Positions 42,900 to 53,008 are shown, counted from the first letter of the stretch. The stretch is 64,000 nucleotides of DNA from Prevotellaceae bacterium UBA2852 (GCA_002350855.1 DEFM01000002.1:72467-136466), one strand, 5' to 3'. The notes: generated by a model from the letters alone, not told the origin. Translations and numbers: made by a program.

Positions 42900-43895
42900 A
42901 TGACAAACGCAATTGACATTAAGGCACTGAACGAGCGAATAGAGCAACACAGTGTTATGGTGACAAACCTGATGACAGGCATGGACCAATACATTATCGG
43001 CCAGCGTCATTTGGTAGAATCATTGATCATAGGCCTCCTGAGCGACGGACACGTTTTGCTCGAAGGTGTACCAGGTCTAGCAAAGACTAAGGCAATCAGA
43101 ACACTCGCAGGTCTGATTGAAGGAAAATTCAGTCGTATACAGTTTACCCCAGACTTGCTTCCTGCTGACGTGGTCGGCACCATGATATACAATCAGCGTG
43201 AGGGAAAGTTTGAATCCAAGCGTGGTCCAATCTTTGCCAATTTCGTCCTTGCAGATGAAATCAACCGTGCTCCGGCAAAGGTTCAAAGTGCACTTCTCGA
43301 AGCCATGCAGGAGCGTCAGGTAACTCTCTCCAATGAGACTTACAAACTTCCCCACCCCTTCCTCGTACTTGCAACTCAGAACCCAATTGAGCAGGAAGGT
43401 ACATATCCTCTGCCAGAAGCGCAGGTTGACCGTTTCATGCTCAAAGTCGTAGTTGACTACCCAGGAATTGAGGAAGAGAAGCACATCATCCGTCAGAACA
43501 TCCAACCTGAAGAGCAGGAAGTCAAGCCTATCATGGGATTGAAAGACATCGACGCTGCCCGCAACGTTGTAACAGGCATATACGTTGACGAGAAGATTGA
43601 GCAGTATATTGCAGACATCGTATTTGCAACCCGTTATCCCGACCGCTACGGCCTGCGCGATATGGTTGGTCTTATTGCTTTCGGTGGTTCTCCACGTGCT
43701 TCAATCAACCTGGCTCTTGCATCACGTGCTTACGCATTCATCAAGCATCGCGGTTATGTTATCCCAGAAGACGTGAGAGCTGTAGCTGCGGATGTGCTCC
43801 GCCATCGCATCGGTCTTACTTATGAAGCAGAAGCAAGCAACGTGAGTCAGATGGAAATCATCAGCCGCATCATCAACAAGGTTGAAGTGCCTTGA
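42900..43895 (+). CDS. MoxR family AAA+ ATPase
   Basis: A protein of 331 residues that begins the Bat operon. Walker A reads G-V-P-G-L-A-K-T near residues 57-64, Walker B V-L-A-D-E-I-N-R near 115, then A-T-Q-N-P-I-E-Q-E-G-T-Y-P-L-P-E-A-Q, all typical of MoxR. MoxR ATPases are thought to act with VWA-domain proteins as chaperones, which fits the DUF58 and BatA/BatB genes downstream. The TTG start of the next gene overlaps its stop by four bases. Confidence 0.94.
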   Translation: MTNAIDIKALNERIEQHSVMVTNLMTGMDQYIIGQRHLVESLIIGLLSDGHVLLEGVPGLAKTKAIRTLAGLIEGKFSRIQFTPDLLPADVVGTMIYNQREGKFESKRGPIFANFVLADEINRAPAKVQSALLEAMQERQVTLSNETYKLPHPFLVLATQNPIEQEGTYPLPEAQVDRFMLKVVVDYPGIEEEKHIIRQNIQPEEQEVKPIMGLKDIDAARNVVTGIYVDEKIEQYIADIVFATRYPDRYGLRDMVGLIAFGGSPRASINLALASRAYAFIKHRGYVIPEDVRAVAADVLRHRIGLTYEAEASNVSQMEIISRIINKVEVP

Positions 43896-44791
43896 TTAAC
43901 CCGAAACAATCACGACCACAATTGGAAACAGAAGAACTACTACAACAGGTTCGTCGCATCGAGATTAAGGCAAGAGGTCTTTCGAGCAACGTGTTCGCTG
44001 GTGAATACCACACAGCGTTCAAGGGGCGTGGTATGGCCTTTGCCGAAGTCCGCGAATATCAATACGGTGATGATGTGCGCGACATCGATTGGAATGTCAC
44101 GGCACGCTTCGACCATCCCTATGTGAAGGTATTCGAAGAGGAGCGCGAACTGACGGTAATGCTGATGATTGATGTCTCTGGAAGTTTGGATTTCGGAACC
44201 AGCGGAGAGACCAAGCGTCAGATGGCAACAGAAATTGCTGCCACTCTCGCCTTCTCAGCCATTGGTAACAACGACAAGGTTGGTGTCATATTCTTTTCCG
44301 ATCGCATAGAGAAATTCATTCCTCCAAAGAAGGGACGCAAGCACATTCTGTTCATCATCCACGAACTGCTGAATTTCCAGCCACAGAGCTTTAATACGGA
44401 CATTGGCATGGCTGTGGAGTTCATGACCAATGCCATAAAGAAACGCTGTACCGTTTTTATCCTAAGCGACTTCTTCGACCCTAAGGACTTCAGCAACCAG
44501 CTGATGATAGGGAGCCGTCGTCACGACGTAGTGGCTCTGCAGATCTACGACCAGCGCATGATGGACATGCCAAACGTCGGTCTGCTCAAGGTGAAGGATG
44601 CGGAAAGCGGCAAGGAAATGTATATCGACACTTCTTCCAAACGTTTGCGCCGTGCTCACCACGAATGGTGGCTGAAGCACAACAGCTGGCTGGTCGAAAC
44701 TTTCGCTCGTGCCAGAATCGACTGTGCCCACTTGCGTACCGACGAAGACTTCGTCAAGGGTCTTATTGGTTTGTTCAGAATGAGAAAATGA
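43892..44791 (+). CDS. DUF58 domain protein with VWA-like fold
   Basis: A protein of 299 residues. The DUF58 segment G-D-D-V-R-D-I-D-W-N-V-T-A-R is at about 60-73, and a VWA metal-site pattern L-M-I-D-V-S-G-S follows. It is cytoplasmic (no signal or helix) and is encoded second in the aerotolerance operon as usual. I chose the TTG start at 43892, which overlaps moxR by four bases (TTGA), because no ATG is available near the conserved region. Confidence 0.9.
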   Translation: MINPKQSRPQLETEELLQQVRRIEIKARGLSSNVFAGEYHTAFKGRGMAFAEVREYQYGDDVRDIDWNVTARFDHPYVKVFEEERELTVMLMIDVSGSLDFGTSGETKRQMATEIAATLAFSAIGNNDKVGVIFFSDRIEKFIPPKKGRKHILFIIHELLNFQPQSFNTDIGMAVEFMTNAIKKRCTVFILSDFFDPKDFSNQLMIGSRRHDVVALQIYDQRMMDMPNVGLLKVKDAESGKEMYIDTSSKRLRRAHHEWWLKHNSWLVETFARARIDCAHLRTDEDFVKGLIGLFRMRK

Positions 44792-44801
44792 ATTATTGAA
44801 A

Positions 44802-45920
44802 ATGACAAGATATATTAGAAATAGGTTTTTGCTATTGCTGACAATCTTCATGTCTTCAGTATGCTGCATCAATGCCCAGGTTACCGTTGACGCAAAAATC
44901 AGCAACACACAAATTCTTATTGGTGAGCCTACGGAAATAACCGTGGAGGTAAGCACAGGCAGGAAGTCCAAAGTGGAAATTCCTGTTTACGACTCTCTGG
45001 CGATGATTGTGCCAGGAGTGGAAGTACAGCGCACCAGCGACATCGACACAGACCTCATCAACAATGGTGAGAGAATGGTGTTGCGTCGTTCCTACTCTGT
45101 TACATCATTCGATTCAGCTCTCTATTACATTCCCCCTGTCGAAGTTATTGTAGACAACAAGCACTATACTTCAGGTAAGAATCTCGCCCTTAAAGTGCTT
45201 ACTGTTGACATCGACACCACCAAAGTCAATGAAATTGCTCCAAACAAGGACATGATGACTCTACCGTATGAAAAGGATGAATGGTCAGTTCCATATATCC
45301 TTGTCTTCGTCATTATGTTCGCAGCTTTGGTCATACTATACATTATTATTCGTCTCAAGGACAATAAGCCTATCATTCGCCGCATAAAGGTCAAGCCTCG
45401 CCTTGCTCCTCACAAACAGGCTATGCAGGAAATCGAGAAAATCAAGAGTGCGCGCGACTGGAGGGAAATTGAGAACTGGGACGAACAGCATCGTCAGGCG
45501 GCAACCAAGGAATACTACACATGGCTTACCGACACTCTGCGTAATTATATCAAGGAACGTTACAACTTCAACGCCATGGAGATGACATCCGACGAAATCA
45601 TCTATCACCTCAAGGCTGTCAACGACGAGCAGATGATTAAGGATGTGCAGTCTATCCTTGCGACAGCCGACCTTGTGAAATTCGCAAAATACAGCACCGT
45701 AGTCAACGAGAATGACCGCAACCTGCTCTACGCTATAGAATACATCAATCAAACAAAACAGGAAGAGGTAGAGAACAACAAGCCCGAGGAAGTAATCATA
45801 GTCGAGAAAGGCTCACCTGAGAATCGCACCATCATGTATATCACAGTTGGAGTGCTCTCTGTTGCCACCCTTTGCGCACTTGGCTACACCATTTACAGAC
45901 TCTACCTCCTTTGGCTCTAA
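44802..45920 (+). CDS. Bat operon membrane protein of unknown function
   Basis: A protein of 372 residues with a signal peptide (about 1-25, ending N-A-Q), an extracytoplasmic beta domain, a transmembrane helix at about 165-185 and a cytoplasmic helical C-terminus that resembles the last part of BatD (N-Y-I-K-E-R-Y-N-F-N-A-M-E-M-T-S-D-E-I). It sits where Bacteroidales aerotolerance operons have an extra gene between DUF58 and batA. A second transmembrane helix at about 345-365 follows. I start at the ATG at 44802; a TTG six bases upstream is also in frame. Confidence 0.72.
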   Translation: MTRYIRNRFLLLLTIFMSSVCCINAQVTVDAKISNTQILIGEPTEITVEVSTGRKSKVEIPVYDSLAMIVPGVEVQRTSDIDTDLINNGERMVLRRSYSVTSFDSALYYIPPVEVIVDNKHYTSGKNLALKVLTVDIDTTKVNEIAPNKDMMTLPYEKDEWSVPYILVFVIMFAALVILYIIIRLKDNKPIIRRIKVKPRLAPHKQAMQEIEKIKSARDWREIENWDEQHRQAATKEYYTWLTDTLRNYIKERYNFNAMEMTSDEIIYHLKAVNDEQMIKDVQSILATADLVKFAKYSTVVNENDRNLLYAIEYINQTKQEEVENNKPEEVIIVEKGSPENRTIMYITVGVLSVATLCALGYTIYRLYLLWL

Positions 45921-45938
45921 CCTTCAAACAATCAACGG

Positions 45939-46928
45939 ATGGAATTCAAGAACCCATATATGCTACTGCTTCTGACGCTGCTCATACCATACATCGTGTG
46001 GTATGTGCTGCATCACAAACACAGCCATGCATCCCTACTCCTTCCTGAGACAGAGAAATACATCTACGTACGTCGTTCCTTCAGGTCATTACTGATTCCA
46101 GTTCCCAACATTCTGCGAATCATCATTTTTGCGTTGGTAGTGATTATCATCGCCCGCCCGCAGAAGAAACACTCCTGGAACGACACAGACATAGAAGGTA
46201 TTGACATCATGCTGGCGGTAGACGTGTCAACCAGTATGCTCACCCAGGACTTTAAGCCCAACCGCGTGGAAGCCTTGAAGAATATCGCAAGCCGATTCAT
46301 CGACAAACGTCCGAACGACAACATAGGACTCACCTTCTTCGCAGCAGAGGCATTCACTCTTTGCCCGCTCACAACAGACCATGCCGTACTCATGAATCTT
46401 TACCAGAGTGCTGACAACCAAATGGCAGCCAAGGGCATGATAGCCGACGGTACAGCAATTGGCGACGGCATCATGAACTCGCTCCTGCGTCTTCGTGAGA
46501 GCAAGGCAAAGTCAAAAGTCATCATCCTGCTTACCGACGGTGTGAACAACTCCGGAACAATCGCTCCGCTCACAGCATGTGAGATTGCCAAGAAGCAGAA
46601 TGTAAGAATCTACACCATCGGTATCGGTCGCAACGGTATGGCGCCATTCCCTCTTCCCACTGGCGGAACGGCTATGGTTCCTGTAGAGATTGACGAAACA
46701 ACCATGCGTAAGATTTCTGCAGAGACTGGAGGAAAGTACTTCCGTGCCCAGGAGAATCAGGAACTTGCCGAGATTTACGACGAAATAGACAAGATGGAAC
46801 GTACGAAGCTCAATGTAAGACAAATCAGTAAACGTGATGAATTCTTCGAGCCTTTTGCAATTGCCGCACTTGCCATCTTCCTCTTGGAAATCCTAATGCG
46901 TATGTTCGTCTTACGACGCATACCATAA
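45939..46928 (+). CDS. batA: BatA, VWA-domain aerotolerance protein
   Basis: An inner-membrane protein of 329 residues with two N-terminal helices (about 8-25 and 58-75), a VWA domain with MIDAS residues in A-V-D-V-S-T-S-M near 92-99, and a C-terminal helix near 308-325. It is associated with oxygen tolerance in Bacteroides fragilis. It is followed by batB, a paralogue with the same architecture. Confidence 0.93.
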   Translation: MEFKNPYMLLLLTLLIPYIVWYVLHHKHSHASLLLPETEKYIYVRRSFRSLLIPVPNILRIIIFALVVIIIARPQKKHSWNDTDIEGIDIMLAVDVSTSMLTQDFKPNRVEALKNIASRFIDKRPNDNIGLTFFAAEAFTLCPLTTDHAVLMNLYQSADNQMAAKGMIADGTAIGDGIMNSLLRLRESKAKSKVIILLTDGVNNSGTIAPLTACEIAKKQNVRIYTIGIGRNGMAPFPLPTGGTAMVPVEIDETTMRKISAETGGKYFRAQENQELAEIYDEIDKMERTKLNVRQISKRDEFFEPFAIAALAIFLLEILMRMFVLRRIP

Positions 46929-46946
46929 TTATAATATACAGATTCA

Positions 46947-47966
46947 ATGTTTAGATTTGCACATCCATTATTTCTATATATAATGCTGATTATTCCAGTA
47001 CTCATTTTGGTGTATTGGTATATTTGCAGACTTCAGAAGAAGCGCATCAAGATGATTGGTGATCCTCAGCTGATAGCTCACCTCATGCCAGAAGTGTCGT
47101 ATAAGCGGAAACATCTAAAATTCGGGCTTATGATGCTGATTCTGGCTCTGCTCACTTTGCTCATAGCACGTCCGCAGACAAGCCAGCCTTCTTCTCAGGA
47201 AATTACACATAAAGGTATAGAGGCAATAATTGCCGTTGACGTTTCCAATTCCATGTTGTGTCAGGACATCTCCCCGAGCCGTCTGACCAAGTCCAAGATG
47301 CTGGTCAGCAAACTTACCGAGAAACTGGACAACGACAAAGTCGGACTTATCGCATTTGCAGGAACTGCGATAACAATCCTTCCTCTGACTGTAGACGGAG
47401 TTTCGGCAAAGATGTATCTTGACCAACTCGGCACATCCACCATTTCCACCCAAGGCACAAACCTCGCAGAAGCGATATTATGTGCGGGACGCAGTTTCTC
47501 CAAAAACGAGAATGTAGGTAAGGCTCTGATTCTCATAACCGATGCCGAAGACCATGAACAGGGTGCTATAGAGGCAGCCAAGCAATTGGCGGAATCAGGC
47601 ATACGCATCTTCGTTCTCTCTGTGGGAACGGCAGAAGGCGGACCTATACCGTTGGGCAACGGCGAGTTCAAGAAGGATTCCGAGGGCAAGGTGGTAATTA
47701 CCCATCTCAACGAGAAGGTTGGTCAGGAAATCGCCATGGCTGCCAACGGAGTATATATCCACGTCACATCTTCAGACCAGGCACAGAACAAACTTTTGGC
47801 AGAAATCAACAAGATGCAAAGCGAGGAATATACTTCTGAGATATTTGCAGAACACGAGGAACTGTTCATGGCCGTTGCCATAGTGTTGCTTATCTGCATA
47901 ATACTTGAGACATGCATCATGAGCAAGAAGAATCCTCTGCTAAAGAACTTCAAGGTGTTCAAATAA
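46947..47966 (+). CDS. batB: BatB, VWA-domain aerotolerance protein
   Basis: A protein of 339 residues with the same plan as BatA: N-terminal helices (about 8-25 and 55-72), VWA domain with A-V-D-V-S-N-S-M near 92-99, and a C-terminal helix near 307-325. The gap after batA is 18 bases. It is presumed to interact with BatA and BatC in the inner membrane. Confidence 0.93.
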   Translation: MFRFAHPLFLYIMLIIPVLILVYWYICRLQKKRIKMIGDPQLIAHLMPEVSYKRKHLKFGLMMLILALLTLLIARPQTSQPSSQEITHKGIEAIIAVDVSNSMLCQDISPSRLTKSKMLVSKLTEKLDNDKVGLIAFAGTAITILPLTVDGVSAKMYLDQLGTSTISTQGTNLAEAILCAGRSFSKNENVGKALILITDAEDHEQGAIEAAKQLAESGIRIFVLSVGTAEGGPIPLGNGEFKKDSEGKVVITHLNEKVGQEIAMAANGVYIHVTSSDQAQNKLLAEINKMQSEEYTSEIFAEHEELFMAVAIVLLICIILETCIMSKKNPLLKNFKVFK

Positions 47967-47994
47967 ATAACCAACCATCAACAAATCTTCAGTT

Positions 47995-48852
47995 TTGAAA
48001 CGACTCATCATACTATACATAGCGGCATTTTGCACCATGAGTACATTTGCCCAGAAAACCTATCGCGACCACATCCGCATGGGTAACTACTTCTTCCGTC
48101 AGCTCAACACCAACGAGGCGGAAGTCAACTACCAACGCTCTGTCAATTCCGAGTTGTCTGTTGAGGGACTCTACAACCTGGCTAACATTCAACGGCTGAT
48201 GGGAAACGACTCAACAGCATTGGAGAACTACAAGAAAGCATTGGATCTGTCGGGCAACAATAAAAAGAAAAGTGCAACCATACTCCACAACATAGGAAAC
48301 CTGTACTACACCCAAGGAGTTGGTGCCATGAAGAGCCGACCGGAACTCACAAACGCATTCCTCACCAAGGCTATCGAGGCGTACAAGAGTGCGTTGCGCT
48401 ACAACCCTGCAGACAACGAAACACGCTACAATCTGGCCAAGGCTCAGTATCTGTTGAAGAAGAACCAGCAGAACCAGAACCAAGACCAGAAACAAAACCA
48501 AAACGAAAACCAAAAACAGGAAGACAAGAAGGACAAGAAAGACCAGCAGAAGCCTGAGGATCAGAAAGACGAGAAGAAAGATAACCAGGACAACCAGCAG
48601 GACAAGAAAGACCCGGAGAAGAAAGACCAGAAGAATCAGGACGAGAACCAGAATCAAAATCAGGATAAGAAGGAAAACCAGAACAACTCCCAGAACGGAC
48701 AGTCTAACCCTCAGAACGGACAGAAGAAGAATGAGATGGACGACAAAACTGCCGAGCAGTTGCTCAATGCCGCCCTTCAGGACGAGAAAAAGATACAACG
48801 TCGTCTTAACCAGCGCACAGCACCTATGCGTCGACTGGAGAAAGACTGGTAA
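47995..48852 (+). CDS. batC: BatC, TPR protein with charged low-complexity region
   Basis: A protein of 285 residues with a signal peptide (about 1-19), TPR-like helices to about residue 158, and then about 95 residues (160-255) made almost only of Lys, Gln, Asn, Asp and Glu. Such a stretch is typical of BatC but long here. A short conserved tail with A-E-Q-L-L-N-A-A follows. The start is TTG at 47995 (K-R-L-I-I follows); no ATG is available nearby. Confidence 0.9.
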   Translation: MKRLIILYIAAFCTMSTFAQKTYRDHIRMGNYFFRQLNTNEAEVNYQRSVNSELSVEGLYNLANIQRLMGNDSTALENYKKALDLSGNNKKKSATILHNIGNLYYTQGVGAMKSRPELTNAFLTKAIEAYKSALRYNPADNETRYNLAKAQYLLKKNQQNQNQDQKQNQNENQKQEDKKDKKDQQKPEDQKDEKKDNQDNQQDKKDPEKKDQKNQDENQNQNQDKKENQNNSQNGQSNPQNGQKKNEMDDKTAEQLLNAALQDEKKIQRRLNQRTAPMRRLEKDW

Positions 48853-48870
48853 ATGTGCAAAATCATCAGT

Positions 48871-51498
48871 ATGAAACATTACGCTATAACACTCCTACTC
48901 TTTATCACATCAGCCGTTTGCGCCATTGCAGCAAATGTCGATATCATCGTCGATGCACCTTCCACGGTGGAAGTCGATGAGCAGTTCAGAGTAAGATTTA
49001 CCATCAACTCAAGTGAAGTAGCAAACTTCGGAGCACCCAGCTTCAAGGGATTCGAAGTTATCTACGGACCTGCGAAGTCAAGCCAGAGCAGTTATCAGAT
49101 TATCAATGGCAAGACGAGTCAGAGCAGCTCCATCACATTCACCTATATCCTTCGCGCGGTCTCAACCGGCACATTCACCATTGAGCCTGCATCCATTCAG
49201 TACAACGGACAGAGCATCAAGTCGCAGCCTCGTAAGATTAAGGTTGTGAAAGGCAGAAACGGAGGCGGTTCGCAACCAAACTCCCAAGGCTCACATCGTC
49301 AGCAGAACGAGGTTCACGAAAACACATCTACCAACATAGGTCCGAACGACCTCTTCATCACGGCTACGGCAAACCGCACCACCGTCTATGAACAGGAAGC
49401 CATTCTTGTGACTTACAAGATCTACACTCTCGTCAACCTGATTCAGCTCGACAATCAGATGCCTACGCTCGACGGTTTCCAGATTCAGGAGATGGATCTG
49501 CCGAATAACAAGCAGTTCTCAGTTGAGTCGTACAAAGGACACAACTATCGCACAGTTGTTTGGAACCAGTATGTTCTCTTCCCGCAAAAATCAGGCAATC
49601 TGACCATTCCAGCCATCACCTACGAAGGAGTTGTGGCACAGCCCAATCGCAACATAGACCCAATCGATGCCTATTTCAACGGAATGAGTAGCATGATTGA
49701 GATAAAGAAGAAGATAATCGCTCCGGCTGTCAAAATCAACGTACTTCCTCTCCCAGCCAAACCAGCAGAATATACTGGTGGTGTGGGTAATTTCACCATT
49801 CAGTCTAACCTCACTCCCGAAACGGTTAAAGCCAACGAAGCCATCACTCTTCGACTGACCGTTGAAGGTCAGGGCAACCTCAAGCTTCTCGAAAGCCCAA
49901 AGGTGAACTTCCCTGCCGACTTTGAGGTTTACGACCCGAAGGTTATTGACAATTTCAATATCAGCACCGGAGGATACAAAGGCACGAAGGTGTTCGAATA
50001 TACCGTGGTTCCACGTCACAAGGGCAAATACACCATTCCGGCAGTCAAATTCTGCTACTTCGACACCAACTCCCATTCCTACAAGACCCTGACCACTCAG
50101 CCCTATACCGTCAACGTGGAAAGAAGCCGTAACGGAGGCTCAGGCACAGTCAACGATTTCACCTCAAGTCAGGATGTGGAAGAACTGAACCACGACATCC
50201 GATACATCAAGACCAAGAACATCTCGTTTGCCGACACAGACAACGACTCGTTGTTCGGTAGCCTTGAGGCAATCGTTTATGGCGGTTCACTTCTCCTCTT
50301 CCTTATTATATATATAATATGTGTAAAGCAGGTAAACACAATAGTTGACATTGCCGACAGGAAGCAGAAGAAAGCCAACAAGGTGGCAAAGACCAAGCTC
50401 AATCGTGCGGCACAACTGCTCAAGCTACATCAGGCCAACGAGTTCTACGACGAAGTTCTCAAGGCTCTCTACGGCTATACCACCGACAAACTACGTCTGC
50501 CTCGTGAGCACCTCAACAAGGACAACGTGGAAGGCGAACTTAACCGTCTCGGAGTTCCGACAGACATCATCAGTCAGTTCCTTAACGTACTGAGCGACTG
50601 CGAGTTTGCGCGTTATGCTCCAGGCAATCCAAATGAGAACATGGAGACAATCTACAATCATGCCATTTCACTCATCACACAGATAGAGAACAACATCAAG
50701 CCGAAGTCGGAGAAGTCAGCCGATTCTGCATCACGTGTCCTCGGCGTAATCGTTGCCCTGCTTCTGCTGACGCCGCTTCAGGCTTCAGCCGAGAACGACA
50801 AATGGGACGATGCCATCACTCTTGCAGACTCGCTCTATGCAGAGGAAGACTTTGCCGAGGCGGCAGATCTGTACCTGGCTGTCATCACGAACAAGGGCAA
50901 GTCTGCGGAACTGCTCTACAATCTCGCCAACTGCTACTATAAGCAGGACAGCATAGCATGGGCTATCATCAACTACGAACGTGCCCTACGCCTGGCACCT
51001 GGCGACGACGACATCAAGACAAACCTCGCTTTCGTCCGCACCCATACAATTGACAAGATTGCGCCAACTGCACAGACATTCCTCAAGGACAAGCTGCATG
51101 GCATAGCCAGCATCTTCAGCGCAGGGACGTGGAAGATTATAGGTATGGTGGCATTCGTACTCATGCTCGCAGGTTTTATGGTTTACCGATTCACAGAACC
51201 TCTGAAGCTTCGCAAGACAGGATTCTACGGAGCTGCAGCCTTGCTCATCATAACCATCGTTGCCAATCTTTGTGCATACCTTCTGCTTCATGAGCAGCAA
51301 CGTACCGATGTAGCTATTATAACAGCCCCGTCGGCCACCATTCTCAGTTCACCTTCAGAAAGCAGCACTCAGCTGTTTGTGGTTCACGAAGGTACTCGGA
51401 TTGAGATTCTCGACAGCACAGAGGACGGCTGGAACGAGGTGAAATACGATGACGGCAAACAGGGCTGGGTACAAAACGAAGTATTTGAAGTAATATAG
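48871..51498 (+). CDS. BatD-BatE fusion protein
   Basis: A protein of 875 residues. The N-terminal part (signal peptide about 1-20, ending A-I-A-A, then repeated beta domains to about residue 455, and a helix about 470-490) is BatD. The cytoplasmic segment N-I-V-D-I-A-D-R-K-Q-K-K and the N-R-L-G-V-P-T-D region follow. After about residue 620 a new hydrophobic, signal-like stretch L-L-L-L-T-P-L-Q-A-S-A begins a TPR-containing domain (Y-N-L-A-N-C-Y-Y-K), two helices near 760 and 795, and a bacterial SH3-like end (W-N-E-V-K-Y-D-D-G-K-Q-G-W-V), the BatE plan. An upstream ATG at 48853 would remove the good signal peptide start. The fusion is a direct reading of the frame. Confidence 0.85.
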   Translation: MKHYAITLLLFITSAVCAIAANVDIIVDAPSTVEVDEQFRVRFTINSSEVANFGAPSFKGFEVIYGPAKSSQSSYQIINGKTSQSSSITFTYILRAVSTGTFTIEPASIQYNGQSIKSQPRKIKVVKGRNGGGSQPNSQGSHRQQNEVHENTSTNIGPNDLFITATANRTTVYEQEAILVTYKIYTLVNLIQLDNQMPTLDGFQIQEMDLPNNKQFSVESYKGHNYRTVVWNQYVLFPQKSGNLTIPAITYEGVVAQPNRNIDPIDAYFNGMSSMIEIKKKIIAPAVKINVLPLPAKPAEYTGGVGNFTIQSNLTPETVKANEAITLRLTVEGQGNLKLLESPKVNFPADFEVYDPKVIDNFNISTGGYKGTKVFEYTVVPRHKGKYTIPAVKFCYFDTNSHSYKTLTTQPYTVNVERSRNGGSGTVNDFTSSQDVEELNHDIRYIKTKNISFADTDNDSLFGSLEAIVYGGSLLLFLIIYIICVKQVNTIVDIADRKQKKANKVAKTKLNRAAQLLKLHQANEFYDEVLKALYGYTTDKLRLPREHLNKDNVEGELNRLGVPTDIISQFLNVLSDCEFARYAPGNPNENMETIYNHAISLITQIENNIKPKSEKSADSASRVLGVIVALLLLTPLQASAENDKWDDAITLADSLYAEEDFAEAADLYLAVITNKGKSAELLYNLANCYYKQDSIAWAIINYERALRLAPGDDDIKTNLAFVRTHTIDKIAPTAQTFLKDKLHGIASIFSAGTWKIIGMVAFVLMLAGFMVYRFTEPLKLRKTGFYGAAALLIITIVANLCAYLLLHEQQRTDVAIITAPSATILSSPSESSTQLFVVHEGTRIEILDSTEDGWNEVKYDDGKQGWVQNEVFEVI

Positions 51499-51503
51499 TT
51501 GAT

Positions 51504-52193
51504 ATGGAAGAGATACTGGCTTTCGACCAACAAGCAACTCTGGCTCTCAACGGCAGCGAATCGCTGTTCTGGGACAATCTGATGACAACTGTCACCAGTA
51601 CCTGGTCGTGGACAGCACTCATCCTCATGCTCTTCTACGTTATCTTCAAGAACAACGCACCTAAGCAATCGCTTTACATCATCCTCTGCATCGCTCTTAT
51701 GATATTCGTAACCGACCGCATCTGCTCAGGATATGTAAAACCCACCATCGCACGCTGGCGTCCTACGCAAGACCCAACAATCATGTATCTTGTCGATACC
51801 GTCAACGGCTATCGTGGCGGTCGCTTCGGATTCTTCTCAGGACATGCCAGCAACACCTTCTGTGTGGCAACCATGCTTGCCTTGCTCTTCCGCGACTGGC
51901 GCATGAGCATCGCACTCTTCTTCTGGTGCACGACTACAACCTTCACACGTCTGTATCTGGGTGTTCACTATCTGGGTGACGTGACCGTAGGAGCCATCGT
52001 AGGCATAATCATGGGTACGCTCTTCTACTTCATCTATGCCTTCATTCGCCAACGTACCAGCAAAGTCAATTCCACCATATCGGAACAATATACCTCCTCA
52101 GGGTATCTCAGGTCCGACATCAACAACTTCCTACTCTTAATCGTAGCCAACTACATAGTACTAATCATCATAGCAACAGCTAAAGGAATATGA
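51504..52193 (+). CDS. PAP2 family phosphatase
   Basis: An integral membrane protein of 229 residues with six predicted helices and the three PAP2 motifs: K-P-T-I-A-R-W-R-P, F-S-G-H-A-S and T-R-L-Y-L-G-V-H-Y-L-G-D. It probably dephosphorylates a lipid phosphate such as undecaprenyl pyrophosphate, but the exact substrate cannot be told from sequence. It begins five bases after the BatD-BatE fusion gene and overlaps ispE by four. Confidence 0.9.
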   Translation: MEEILAFDQQATLALNGSESLFWDNLMTTVTSTWSWTALILMLFYVIFKNNAPKQSLYIILCIALMIFVTDRICSGYVKPTIARWRPTQDPTIMYLVDTVNGYRGGRFGFFSGHASNTFCVATMLALLFRDWRMSIALFFWCTTTTFTRLYLGVHYLGDVTVGAIVGIIMGTLFYFIYAFIRQRTSKVNSTISEQYTSSGYLRSDINNFLLLIVANYIVLIIIATAKGI

Positions 52194-53008
52194 TAACTTA
52201 TCCTAACGCAAAAATCAATATCGGACTGAACGTCGTAGAACGTCGTCCCGATGGTTACCACAACCTTGAGACCATCTTCTACCCCATCCCGTTTACCGAC
52301 GCTTTGGAAATCACAAGCAGTCAGGATGATGTGCAACTCAAGGTATCGGGTGAAATCCTCAACGGATCGCCAGAAGACAACCTCGTCATGAGAGCATACC
52401 GTTTGCTGCAACAAGCTAATCCCGACAAGGTTAAGCCTGTAAGCATACACCTCTTCAAGCAGATTCCTACAGGAGCAGGACTGGGCGGAGGAAGTGCCGA
52501 TGCGGCATTCACCCTTAAAGCACTTAACGAGCGCTTCAAGCTCGATCTCTCCATCGCAGAACTTGAGCAACTGGCTACCAAGCTGGGTGCCGACTGTTCG
52601 TTCTTCATACAGAACAAACCGGCATTTGCCGAGGGCATAGGCAATAAGTTCACCGATATCGACCTCAATCTCAAGGGAATGACGCTTGTTCTGGTGAAGC
52701 CCGACATTTTCATCAGCACACGTGACGCTTATGCTAACATCAAGCCACATCATCCCGAAACCAATCTGCTTGAACTCATCAAGCAGCCTATCGAGCAATG
52801 GCGCGACACCATCGTGAACGACTTCGAGGCAAGCGTTTTCCCAGTTCATCCGTCACTCGCAGCCATCAAGGATCAGCTCTACGACCTTGGTGCCGTCTAT
52901 GCCTCCATGTCGGGAAGCGGTTCCACCCTCTTCGGTCTCTTCCGCCAACCACTCGACCATATCGACGAAATCTTCTCCGGCTACTTCTGCCGACAGAGGG
53001 AGTTATAA
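52190..53008 (+). CDS. ispE: 4-diphosphocytidyl-2-C-methyl-D-erythritol kinase
   Basis: Fourth step of the MEP isoprenoid pathway. The 272 residues have the GHMP kinase motif P-T-G-A-G-L-G-G-G-S-A-D-A-A near residue 91, the A-K-I-N-I-G-L N-terminus and M-S-G-S-G-S-T-L-F-G at the C-terminal end. The start overlaps the PAP2 gene by four bases (ATGA). Confidence 0.95.
   Translation: MITYPNAKINIGLNVVERRPDGYHNLETIFYPIPFTDALEITSSQDDVQLKVSGEILNGSPEDNLVMRAYRLLQQANPDKVKPVSIHLFKQIPTGAGLGGGSADAAFTLKALNERFKLDLSIAELEQLATKLGADCSFFIQNKPAFAEGIGNKFTDIDLNLKGMTLVLVKPDIFISTRDAYANIKPHHPETNLLELIKQPIEQWRDTIVNDFEASVFPVHPSLAAIKDQLYDLGAVYASMSGSGSTLFGLFRQPLDHIDEIFSGYFCRQREL

Noticed and set aside
48450..48760. Repeated AAGA/CCAGA-rich stretch considered as a CRISPR or tandem array
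   Set aside because: There is no regular repeat-spacer length; the sequence is coding low-complexity in BatC.
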